Assembly: GCA_038325765.1 (NCBI GenBank)
Contig: JBBQJI010000014.1
Span: 1-64,000 of the forward strand
Direction: 5' to 3'
Length of the DNA stretch: 64,000 nt
Source of the DNA: Xiheibacterium sp038325765
GTDB lineage: Bacteria; Myxococcota_A; Polyangia; Nannocystales; Nannocystaceae
The notes under the pieces were generated by a model. The model made no database searches. It was not told the origin of the DNA and saw nothing but the letters and a program-made list of their open reading frames with translations. Each line of letters begins with the position of its first letter. Position 1 is the first letter of the stretch. The translations under genes were made by a program, and so were the position numbers. Positions 41,869-49,455 of the stretch are shown one piece after another.

Positions 41869-43170
41869 ATGCCGACGATACCAACCGCTGACAAGGCCGC
41901 GAAACTCACCCTGCCCGACGGCCGAGAGCACGCGCTGCCGATCATCTCCGGCAGCGAGGACGAGCATGCGCTCGACATCCGCACGCTGCGGGCGGACACC
42001 GGTCACATCACGCTCGACACCGGGTACATGAACACCGGCTCGACGACGAGCGCCATCACCTACCTCGACGGCGAGCAGGGCATCTTGCGCTATCGGGGGT
42101 ACCCGATCGAGCAGCTCGCCCTGAAGTCGAATTTCGCCGAGGTCAGCTACCTGCTGATCTACGGGCGGCTGCCCACCGAGTCCGAGCTCACCGAGTTCCG
42201 CCTCCAACTCACCCGCCACAGCCTCATCCACGAGGACATGCTCCACTTCTTCGGCGGGTTCCCGCCCAGCGCCCACCCCATGGCGGTGCTGTCCGCGATG
42301 GTGACCTCGTTGTCGGCCTACTACCCCGACTCGATGGATCCCAAGCTGCTCGATCTGCACATCACGCGGCTGCTGTCCAAGGTGCGGACGATCGCCGCGG
42401 TCTCGTACAAGAAGTCGATCGGCCAGCCCATCATCTATCCCAAGAACTCGCTGCGCTACTGCGGCAACTTCCTGCACATGATGTTCGCGGTGCCCGCCGA
42501 GGAGTACGAGGTCTCGCCAGTGCTCGAGAAGGCGCTCAACCAGCTCCTGATCCTGCATGCCGATCACGAACAGAATTGCTCGACCTCGACCGTTCGCATG
42601 ATCGGCAGCTCCGGTGCCAATCCGTACGCAGCAGTGGCCGGCGGCATCTTGGCGCTGTGGGGGCCGCTGCACGGCGGCGCCAACCAGGAGGTCATCGAGA
42701 TGCTCCAGGGCATCCGCAACGACGGCGGCGACTACCGCAAATTCCTCGACGACGTGAAGAACAAGCGCGGCAACCAACGGCTGATGGGCTTCGGCCACCG
42801 CGTGTACAAGAACTACGACCCGCGGGCAAAACTGCTCAAGGCGATGGCTGACGAGGTACTCGAGCACCTCGGCGTCGACGATCCTCTGCTCGATCTGGCC
42901 AAAGAGATCGAGGCGGTCGCGCTCAGCGAGGACTACTTCATCTCGAAGAAGCTGTACCCCAACGTCGACTTCTACAGCGGCATCCTCTACCGCGCGATGG
43001 GCTTCCCGACCAACATGTTCACCGTCATGTTCGCGATCGGGCGGCTGCCGGGATGGATCGCCCACTGGAAGGAGATGACGCAGGACTCGTCCACCAAGAT
43101 CGCCCGCCCGCGTCAGATCTATGTGGGCGAGGCGGTACGCGAGTACGTGCCGATCGCGGAACGGCGCTAG
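41869..43170 (+). CDS. gltA: Citrate synthase (type II)
   Basis: A 433-residue enzyme joining oxaloacetate and acetyl-CoA to citrate at the entry of the TCA cycle. Motifs: YLDGEQGILRYRGYPIEQLA, catalytic His in LHADHEQNCSTSTVR region and GPLHGGANQEV, the active-site GFGHRVYKNYDPRA, and the Asp in VDFYSGILYRAMGFP. The N-terminal beta domain (KLTLPDGREHALPI) marks the hexameric bacterial type II form, regulated by NADH in other bacteria. ATG 41869 is clear; the TACCCT box sits 10 nt before it. It stands alone between a lipoprotein and the convergent envelope operon, with a hairpin right after the stop. Confidence 0.97.
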   Translation: MPTIPTADKAAKLTLPDGREHALPIISGSEDEHALDIRTLRADTGHITLDTGYMNTGSTTSAITYLDGEQGILRYRGYPIEQLALKSNFAEVSYLLIYGRLPTESELTEFRLQLTRHSLIHEDMLHFFGGFPPSAHPMAVLSAMVTSLSAYYPDSMDPKLLDLHITRLLSKVRTIAAVSYKKSIGQPIIYPKNSLRYCGNFLHMMFAVPAEEYEVSPVLEKALNQLLILHADHEQNCSTSTVRMIGSSGANPYAAVAGGILALWGPLHGGANQEVIEMLQGIRNDGGDYRKFLDDVKNKRGNQRLMGFGHRVYKNYDPRAKLLKAMADEVLEHLGVDDPLLDLAKEIEAVALSEDYFISKKLYPNVDFYSGILYRAMGFPTNMFTVMFAIGRLPGWIAHWKEMTQDSSTKIARPRQIYVGEAVREYVPIAERR

Positions 43171-43171
43171 T

Positions 43172-43189
43172 CGCGACTCGAGTGTCGCG
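43172..43189. terminator. Hairpin just after gltA
   Basis: CGCGAC-TCGAGT-GTCGCG, a perfect 6-bp stem, begins 2 nt after the gltA stop. No T-run follows. It could end gltA transcription before the convergent gene at 43279. Confidence 0.45.
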
Positions 43190-43278
43190 GTCCTTCGCGG
43201 CGTGCCGTCAGCGGTAGGCCGCGAGGCCTTCGCCGCTGCGATCCGGCGCGCAGCAGGCAGCGTGCTCGATGCACGGGA

Positions 43279-44151
43279 TCACTGCAGCAGATGCCCGCAC
43301 GCCCGCGCCTCGCCGCTGCCCGGCCGGGTGCCGAGATACATGTCGCCGAGCTCGAGCGTGCCGTCCGCGGACACCGTCGCGGTGCCGACCCCGTCGAAAT
43401 CCTCGGGCGAGAGATTCCCGCCGGTCCTCGACATGATGATCGTACCGCTCTCGGGCACGACCACGTATGTTCCCCAGTAGTCGTAGTACACCTCGAACGG
43501 CACCCAGGTGACCTGGAAGTCGCCGTTGTCGTGCAGGACGAGCTCGCCGACGGGATCCGACGGGGCGAACGGACCGGCGTCGTCGCAGCCGAGGCGCAAC
43601 CCCTCGGACCAGGTGCCGACGATCGGCGCATCGATGGGCTCGTACACGGTGAGGTCGCGCTGGATGACCCGCCGCCCCTGCTCGATGTCCGCAGTCACCG
43701 TGTACACGACACCGACCGCGGCGTCCGGATCGATGCTCACCAGGCCGGCGTCGTTGATGCTCGCGCCGGCAGCGGGCAGGATCGACCACGCCACGCAGGC
43801 ATCCACGGCCGCGGGATAGCCGGCGTCGATCCACGTCAGTCGCAGCGCGCGCGAGGTGCCACGCGCGACGTCGTCGAAGGGCCCGGCGTCGATGGCGAGC
43901 TGGCCCAGAACGGCCGGGTCGACGGCGGGCAGCGTGCAGCGTTCACCCGCGTCGTTGCTGCCGTCCGCCGAGTCGCCCCAGCTCACCGCGGTACCCGTGC
44001 TGGTGGCGTCCGTCGACGGGAACATACCCGCGTCGAGCTCGACCCCGTCGATGGGCCCACACGCGGCCGCGAGCGCCCAGACCGCGACTGCGCCGTGCCC
44101 CCTGTGGCGACGGCTCCCCTGCGCGCCGTCGTCACGGGTGAACCGCTCCAC
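43279..44151 (-). CDS. Lipoprotein of unknown function, last gene of the envelope operon
   Basis: A 290-residue lipoprotein (signal AVAVWALAAACG) with a short Thr/Ser/Asp linker. The mature part has Cys pairs and a C-terminal beta-rich region (VGELVLHDNGDFQVTWVPFE, WGTYVVVPESGTIIMSRTGG, TLELGDMYLG) of lipocalin or META-like appearance, but I do not recognise a named family. GTG 44151 has GGTGAG just upstream. It follows the outer-membrane barrel gene by 14 bp, so it is the fourth gene of the leftward operon. Confidence 0.8.
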   Translation of the reverse strand: MERFTRDDGAQGSRRHRGHGAVAVWALAAACGPIDGVELDAGMFPSTDATSTGTAVSWGDSADGSNDAGERCTLPAVDPAVLGQLAIDAGPFDDVARGTSRALRLTWIDAGYPAAVDACVAWSILPAAGASINDAGLVSIDPDAAVGVVYTVTADIEQGRRVIQRDLTVYEPIDAPIVGTWSEGLRLGCDDAGPFAPSDPVGELVLHDNGDFQVTWVPFEVYYDYWGTYVVVPESGTIIMSRTGGNLSPEDFDGVGTATVSADGTLELGDMYLGTRPGSGEARACGHLLQ

Positions 44152-44165
44152 GGCTCACCCCCCGA

Positions 44166-46067
44166 TCAGAACGTGATGACGGGGCCCAGCGTCAGATCGA
44201 ACAGGGCGCTGGTAGTCGCGGGAAACCACACGCCCACGTCCACCTCGGCGAACACGGCGAAGTGCTCGACGATCTGGTAGTTGAACCCGACCAGGCCGCC
44301 GATGAATCCGGGACCGAGCCGCACTGTGTCGATGCGCGTGTCGGTGGCCCGGGTGTTGGCCGCGACGGTGCGCGCGAGCAGGCGGTCGGGACCGGTATCG
44401 GGCTCGCCGGGGATCGGGTCCGGATCGCAGCCGATCGTGTACGGCCACACCGTCGTGCAATTGGCGACGTCGACCTGGTCGCTGGCATCCGTGGGTCCCG
44501 AGTACGCGATCTCGATCGCGTCCGGCACGCTATTGCCGTTGCGATCGTTCGAGAAGCCCATGTCCACCCGCAGGCGGGAGAACCCGTACCCGGCGAAGGC
44601 ACCGGCGAACACGCGGAATTTCCGGTCGTCCTTGCCGAAGAAGTACTTGAACTTGGCGCCGATGGCGTAGGAAAATGGCGGCTTGCGCTGCGCACCGCTG
44701 GGGTTGGCCGAGCGTACGTCCTCGGTGAACGATTCGGGCGCGGACTTGTCGGGGTCCTCGGCGAACACCTTGCTGCCGGTCACCACCTGCAGGCGGGCGA
44801 ACAGGGCGACGACGATGTTCTTGCCGACGCGCACCCCGATCTCGGGCGCGATGTGGAACGGCGCGCTGGCCAGGCCGGTGGTGACCGGGTGACGCGCGCT
44901 GCAGTAGCCCGCATCGTAGGCCGCCGTGAGCCCGGCGATGTCGCCCGGCAGCAACCCGGCGATGCTCGACAACTCGGTGAGATTGCCGCCGAACGTGAGC
45001 TGATCGGGCGCGAGCGGGCCCTCCGCCGCTTTCCAGCGCTCGATCGCGCAGGCTTGCTCGCGCACGAGGTACGAGCTGCTGCCGGGACCCGGCGTGAACT
45101 GCTGGTAGGTCAGCTCCGCGGTGCCGCGGGCAACGCCGAGGCCCGTCCCGACGCCGAGGTTGATGAACACGCGCGGCAGCTTGCTCTTGCCCCGGTCTTT
45201 CTTGGGCTTGCTGGGCTTGCTCTCGCCGCCGCCGCCGCTGCCGCCCGGGACCGCCGGATCGCCGGAGTCGCCGTCCGCGACCGTCGCGGCCTCGCCGGAT
45301 GGCTCGAGCAGCATCGGCCGCTCCTTGTCGCCGCGGTTCGCGAGGGTCTTGGCGCCGCTGGCATCGAACGCGTACAGGAAGTACTGCAGCGGCGCATCGC
45401 CGTGCTTCGCCGCCGGTAGGGCGAACGTGCCGACGTTGCCGAAGGTCGTCATCGACTCGCCCACGAACTCGCCGTCATCGCCGACCTTCCGCCAGTACAG
45501 CACGACCTGCGCGCCGTCGGGCAGCGCGAGGTTGGCGAGGGCAACGAACTCGATCGCGGCGCCGCGCGGGTACGGCGGTGGCGTGTGGATGAACGCCTCG
45601 TTGCCGGGCTTGGCGGCGCCGCGGCGGGCCTCTTCGAGGATTTTCTGCAGATCGGCCGAGCGCAGCTCGATCGGCAGCGTGGCGTTGTAGTCGCACGCCA
45701 CCGCCTGCTTGAAGGCGGCGAGGGTCTGGGTGCGGTTGCCCGTGTTCGAGAAGATGATGCCGCCGCGGAGCACGTGCACCGGCCCGAGCATGGGTTCGGT
45801 GCCGAGCCCCTCGCCTTCGGCCGCCGACACCGCGCCGTCGAGCTCCGCGAGGGCGGCGTCGAGATCGAGGTTGTTGAACTGCTCCTTGGCCGACTGGTAT
45901 GCGGAGCGGATCTCGTCGCGCCCGGCCGCCGACGCCGGCGCTGCGGTCAGAAGCAACGCCGCCGCGAACACCAGACCCGGCGCCGCGCTCCACAGCCTGG
46001 AGATCACGCGACGGCCGCGGCGGGGACCGTTGGCTGCAGGACGGGCTGGGTGGTTCGGCGATCGCAT
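44166..46067 (-). CDS. Outer-membrane beta-barrel protein with helical periplasmic domain
   Basis: A 633-residue protein with a signal peptide (LVFAAALLLTAAPASAAG). Residues about 50-150 are a TPR-like helical domain (SAKEQFNNLDLDAALAELDG, TLAAFKQAVACDY), then a beta domain, a Gly/Ser/Lys linker near 305, and a C-terminal beta barrel (KLPRVFINLGVGTGLGVARG, IVVALFARLQVV, FSYAIGAKFKYFFG, FRVFAGAFAGYGFSRLRV) ending in SALFDLTLGPVITF with the aromatic C-terminal residue typical of outer-membrane proteins. It follows the OmpA/TSP3 gene by 35 bp. Role unknown; the pairing suggests a complex spanning the periplasm. Confidence 0.85.
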   Translation of the reverse strand: MRSPNHPARPAANGPRRGRRVISRLWSAAPGLVFAAALLLTAAPASAAGRDEIRSAYQSAKEQFNNLDLDAALAELDGAVSAAEGEGLGTEPMLGPVHVLRGGIIFSNTGNRTQTLAAFKQAVACDYNATLPIELRSADLQKILEEARRGAAKPGNEAFIHTPPPYPRGAAIEFVALANLALPDGAQVVLYWRKVGDDGEFVGESMTTFGNVGTFALPAAKHGDAPLQYFLYAFDASGAKTLANRGDKERPMLLEPSGEAATVADGDSGDPAVPGGSGGGGESKPSKPKKDRGKSKLPRVFINLGVGTGLGVARGTAELTYQQFTPGPGSSSYLVREQACAIERWKAAEGPLAPDQLTFGGNLTELSSIAGLLPGDIAGLTAAYDAGYCSARHPVTTGLASAPFHIAPEIGVRVGKNIVVALFARLQVVTGSKVFAEDPDKSAPESFTEDVRSANPSGAQRKPPFSYAIGAKFKYFFGKDDRKFRVFAGAFAGYGFSRLRVDMGFSNDRNGNSVPDAIEIAYSGPTDASDQVDVANCTTVWPYTIGCDPDPIPGEPDTGPDRLLARTVAANTRATDTRIDTVRLGPGFIGGLVGFNYQIVEHFAVFAEVDVGVWFPATTSALFDLTLGPVITF

Positions 46068-46102
46068 CACGGATTCGGGGGCTCGGGGAGCACTCGGCGT
46101 GC

Positions 46103-47317
46103 TCAAGGGTTTCGCTTGCACTCGGCGTTGGAGACGTTGAACTCCACCCGACGGTTGCGGGCGCGGCCGTCGTTGGTGCGGTTGCTGTCGATGGGGCGCT
46201 CCTCGCCGAACCCGGTGGGGAGCAGGCGGCCGGACTTGACGCCCTTCTTCGCGAGGTAGCCCGACACCGCGTCGGCGCGCTTCTGCGACAGGCTCTTGTT
46301 GAACTTGTCCGAGCCCTTGGAGTCGGTGTGGCCCTCGACCCGGAAGTGGAGCTCCTCGGGGACTTGGTTCATGACCGTGGCCACGTCGTCGAGCAGCTCG
46401 AAGCTGCGCGGGTCGATGTCCCACTTGTTGAACTTGAAGAAGACCTTCTCGGTGATCTTGACCGAGCAGCCATCGAACTCGGCCTTGAGATCCGGGCAGC
46501 CGTCATCGTCGCGATCTCCGTCGTAGTCCTCGGGCTTGTCCGGGCACTGATCGACGCCCTTGCACACGTCGGCGTACGTGGCCTCGAGACCCTTGTCCGC
46601 CACCCACGGGTCGCAGATCTTGTCCTTGTCGTTGTCGGCGTCGGGACAGCCGTCTTCGTCCTCGAAATTATCGATGTCCTCGGGGTCGACGGGACACTTG
46701 TCGACACCATCGAGGATGCCGTCGTTGTCGTTGTCGGGATCGGGGCAGCCGTCCGCGTCCTCGAACCCGTCCATGTCCTCGGGCTCGTTCCGGCAGTCGC
46801 GCTCGTCCTTCTTGTCGAGGTTGACCCACTTGCCGTTCACGAACTCCGAGGCGTCGAGCACCTTGTCCTCGTCGTTGTCGCGGTCGGGGCACCCATCGTC
46901 GTCCTCGAAGCTGTCGAAGTCCTCGGGATCGTCGGGGCACTTGTCGATCGCGTCGTCGTAGCCGTCGCCATCGCGGTCGCCGATGACGCCCGTCGGTGCG
47001 TCGCGGCAGCGGTCGGGATTGGTCAGCTTGCGCGCGCGCTCGGTGTTGTAGGCCGCGACGTCGGCGTGCTCCTTGCCGCGGTAGTACTCGCCGCGGGTGA
47101 GTGCGTCTTGGGCGAACTTGATGTTCGCCTCGGCGATCGCCGTCTCCTTCGGGGCGCAGTTGATGGCCTTGCTGCCGTCGCGGATGGCCCGCTGCAGATC
47201 GGTCTGGGTGCCCTCGACCTCGCCGTAGAGCGTTTGACCGATGCAGCCGCCTTGACCGAGCACGGCGACGAACATCCACACCCACAGATGTGCCGCGCGC
47301 CGTCGGCCTGCGCTCAC
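46103..47317 (-). CDS. OmpA-family protein with thrombospondin type 3 repeats
   Basis: A 404-residue lipoprotein (lipobox AVLGQGGC). A helical part (AIRDGSKAINCAPKETAIAE) is followed by calcium-binding TSP3-type repeats (DRDGDGYDDAIDKCPDDPED, DNDNDGILDGVDKCPVDPED, DGDRDDDGCPD) and a C-terminal OmpA peptidoglycan-binding domain (VFFKFNKWDID, FRVEGHTDSKG, NDGRARNRRVEF). The last domain holds meso-DAP of the cell wall, tying the outer membrane to it. Its ATG overlaps the upstream stop (ATGA), so it is coupled to the DUF4398-type lipoprotein; that pair is a recurring one. The linked gene downstream is the barrel protein. Confidence 0.92.
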   Translation of the reverse strand: MSAGRRRAAHLWVWMFVAVLGQGGCIGQTLYGEVEGTQTDLQRAIRDGSKAINCAPKETAIAEANIKFAQDALTRGEYYRGKEHADVAAYNTERARKLTNPDRCRDAPTGVIGDRDGDGYDDAIDKCPDDPEDFDSFEDDDGCPDRDNDEDKVLDASEFVNGKWVNLDKKDERDCRNEPEDMDGFEDADGCPDPDNDNDGILDGVDKCPVDPEDIDNFEDEDGCPDADNDKDKICDPWVADKGLEATYADVCKGVDQCPDKPEDYDGDRDDDGCPDLKAEFDGCSVKITEKVFFKFNKWDIDPRSFELLDDVATVMNQVPEELHFRVEGHTDSKGSDKFNKSLSQKRADAVSGYLAKKGVKSGRLLPTGFGEERPIDSNRTNDGRARNRRVEFNVSNAECKRNP

Positions 47318-47832
47318 CGTTCACCCCCGACGCTGCCGCCGACCTCGAGCCCGCCCTTGGCCTCGCCCACAGCAGGCGCGACGACGGGCTTGCCCGCGTC
47401 CGTGCCGGCCCCGGGCTTGGCGCCCTGGGTGGTGCCCTCTGTGCTCTCGCGCATCTTGCCGGCCTCGCGTCGCGCGGCCTTCTTCTTCGCCTCGTCGGCG
47501 AGCTGCTTGGCCCGGTCACCATAGTCGAAGGCGCGGTCGTACTCGCTGTACGCCATGAGCACCTTCGCCTGCTCGAGGTACGTGACCGCGCCCCAGTATT
47601 CGTACGGAGCGTACTGCGCGGCGCCGGCCTTCTCGGCCTGCCCCACCGCGCGGCTGGCGTCGACCGAAACCTTCTTCAAGTAACCGAACGGTCCGCAGCC
47701 GATGCAGAGCACGACCAGCGCACAGGCTGCGGTCTTGGCCACGGCGAGACCGGGACCACCCGCGATTCGCTGCGGGGCCCAAAGGCGTCGCCGTGGGCCG
47801 GTGTCGCAGCGCTGGTTCGTTGAGGCAGTCAC
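47314..47832 (-). CDS. DUF4398-type lipoprotein, first gene of the envelope operon
   Basis: A 172-residue lipoprotein starting at GTG 47832 with a long n-region (signal AACALVVLCIGC). The mature part is an amphipathic helical hairpin, SRAVGQAEKAGAAQYAPYE then YLEQAKVLMAYSEYDRAFDY and AKQLADEAKKKAARR, the pattern of DUF4398. The C-terminal third is low complexity (Gly/Thr/Lys/Val). A longer open frame upstream would run antisense across the neighbouring gene and lacks a signal. DUF4398 proteins sit next to OmpA proteins in many genomes, as here. A GATATCGTCC stretch about 90 nt upstream, read on the minus strand, may be its -10 region. Confidence 0.82.
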   Translation of the reverse strand: MTASTNQRCDTGPRRRLWAPQRIAGGPGLAVAKTAACALVVLCIGCGPFGYLKKVSVDASRAVGQAEKAGAAQYAPYEYWGAVTYLEQAKVLMAYSEYDRAFDYGDRAKQLADEAKKKAARREAGKMRESTEGTTQGAKPGAGTDAGKPVVAPAVGEAKGGLEVGGSVGGER

Positions 47833-47951
47833 CGCGGGCTCCTTGGTCGCAGACGGTCGGACTCGACGGCTCGCGGGCCGACCCGCCGAGATCCCCTGGC
47901 GATTTCGCGGGTTGGACGATATCAGGCGCGCGGCTTGGGGGTCAACTCGGG

Positions 47952-47957
47952 TACGCT
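47952..47957 (+). promoter_or_regulatory. Putative -10 box TACGCT for the Big_5/haem lipoprotein
   Basis: GGTACGCTGCG ends its core 8 nt before GTG 47966, supporting that start over GTG 47981. Confidence 0.4.
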
Positions 47958-47965
47958 GCGGTGCC

Positions 47966-48991
47966 GTGGGTCGGACCGACGTGCCCGCGTACTGCTGCGC
48001 GGATCGCCAAGTCGTCCGACCGACGGGTCGCCGCCCTGGCCGCCAGTGGGGTGGAGGACTGACTTGGTGTTCGGGCGCCGCAGGCCTGCTCGCGATCGCC
48101 GTGTCGTGCACGCGGGTGTCCGACCAGGAGCGCTTCGAGTCTGCCCGTGACCCGCTCGCGATCGTCGAGACCGTGCCGGTGGCAGGCGCCACGGACATCG
48201 CCGCCGACGCGGCGATCGAGCTCTGCTTCTCCCACACGATCGACCCGCGCAGCCTCGCGCCCGCCGACGCGACGATGAGCTCGGGCTCCACGCCGATCGA
48301 CGCCGAGACCACGTTGCAGCTGCGGCCGTGGACCAACCCCGGCGGCACCCCGGCGGACGCGGACACGCCGGCGCCGTGGTGTGAGGGCAGCGTGCTGTCG
48401 GTGCGCCCCCGTGCCCTGCTCTTTCACGGCCTGCGCTACCGCCTGCGCCTGGTGCCGCGGGCGCGCGGGTGGAACGGCGAGATCCTCGACACCGACGCCG
48501 ACGGCTGGACCTCCGAGGGTCCGCGCCGCCGCTACACCCTCGAGTTCATCGTGGCGCCCAGCCCCGATCCGCAGCGCGACGACACCGGGCCCGACGACAC
48601 CGGGCCCGACGACACCAACCCGCCGCCTCTGCAAGACGGGCCCACGCTCACCGAGTTGTTCGAGCCCGGCGCCGTCTTCGATCCCGAGCGGCCGACCTGC
48701 AGCTGCCACCGTGACACGGACGATCTCGCCCTCGCGCGCCTCGATCTGCGCGATCCACTGCGAGCGTACGCTGGACTCGTGCTCGACGTGCGCCCCCGCG
48801 AGACCGGGTTCGTGATGGTCTCGCCGCGGCGCCCCTCCGAGAGCTTCCTCGTGCAGAAGCTGCTGCGCGACGAACACGACGACCGCCCGCTGCGGGGGAT
48901 CCTCGGCGACGCGATGCCCCCCGATGCCCCGATCCCCTACGCCGACTACGTGATGATCGCGCGATGGATCGCCGCGGGCGCGCTGCCGTAG
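47966..48991 (+). CDS. Lipoprotein with SbsA Ig-like (Big_5) domain and CxCH motif
   Basis: About 341 residues. The signal is unusual: a long Arg-rich n-region, then GLLAIAVSC as lipobox. Residues about 65-185 form a Big_5/SbsA Ig-like domain (VPVAGATDIAADAAIELCFS with FSHTIDPRSL after it, ending RRYTLEFIVAP). A DDTGPDDTGPDD linker leads to a C-terminal part with CSCHRDTDD, PSESFLVQKLLRD and DAMPPDAP plus IARWIAAGALP, the layout of cytochrome-c-like (planctomycete-type) domains. The haem motif has one residue too few (CxCH), so haem binding is doubtful. GTG 47966 is preferred on the TACGCT box; GTG 47981 is also in frame. Confidence 0.72.
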   Translation: MGRTDVPAYCCADRQVVRPTGRRPGRQWGGGLTWCSGAAGLLAIAVSCTRVSDQERFESARDPLAIVETVPVAGATDIAADAAIELCFSHTIDPRSLAPADATMSSGSTPIDAETTLQLRPWTNPGGTPADADTPAPWCEGSVLSVRPRALLFHGLRYRLRLVPRARGWNGEILDTDADGWTSEGPRRRYTLEFIVAPSPDPQRDDTGPDDTGPDDTNPPPLQDGPTLTELFEPGAVFDPERPTCSCHRDTDDLALARLDLRDPLRAYAGLVLDVRPRETGFVMVSPRRPSESFLVQKLLRDEHDDRPLRGILGDAMPPDAPIPYADYVMIARWIAAGALP

Positions 48992-49019
48992 CGCGCACCG
49001 GCGGCGCCCAGACGCGGGC

Positions 49020-49400
49020 TCACCGGGTATCGACCATCTGCGAGGTCTCGATGGCGCGGACGTTCTTCAGCATGCTCGCGAGCCGGTCGCGGCGCTGCTT
49101 GGCGCGATCGTAGGTCGCGATGAAGTCGGGCTCGGTGTCGAGGCCCATCGCGCCGGCCTGCTCGTACTCGGCGATCGCGAGATCGGTCTGGCGTAGGCAC
49201 TCGGCGACGTTGTCGCCGGTGAGCGCGGCGGCCTGGGCGTTCTCGGCGTAGTGGAGGCGACAGGGCCCCTTCTCGGCGGCGCCCTCGATCTCGAGGCCGC
49301 GCAAGAAGACGTCGCGGCGGTTCTCGCCGCACCCTGCGAGCAGCGAGGCGACGAGGGCGACGAGGGCGACGACCGAGGGGATGGTCGCTGTGTGCACCAT
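49020..49400 (-). CDS. Small helical lipoprotein
   Basis: A 126-residue lipoprotein (signal VALVALVASLLAGCG) with an all-helical mature part, AENAQAAALTGDNVAECL then LAIAEYEQAGAMGL and FIATYDRAKQRRDRLASML, no known motif. A TATCCT box ends 6 nt before the ATG, on the minus strand, where a ribosome site would normally be; the sequence there is in fact pyrimidine-rich. It is convergent with the Big_5 lipoprotein and followed upstream by the DUF2723 gene, 55 bp away on the same strand. Confidence 0.75.
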   Translation of the reverse strand: MVHTATIPSVVALVALVASLLAGCGENRRDVFLRGLEIEGAAEKGPCRLHYAENAQAAALTGDNVAECLRQTDLAIAEYEQAGAMGLDTEPDFIATYDRAKQRRDRLASMLKNVRAIETSQMVDTR

Positions 49401-49406
49401 TTGCGG

Positions 49407-49412
49407 AGGATA
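49407..49412 (-). promoter_or_regulatory. Putative -10 box TATCCT, leaderless start of the small lipoprotein
   Basis: Read on the minus strand, TATCCT is followed by exactly 6 nt and then the ATG at 49400. Confidence 0.5.
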
Positions 49413-49455
49413 GCCGCGCGCTGCGGTCGGTGCCACCGTGTGCGGAAGAGATCGG

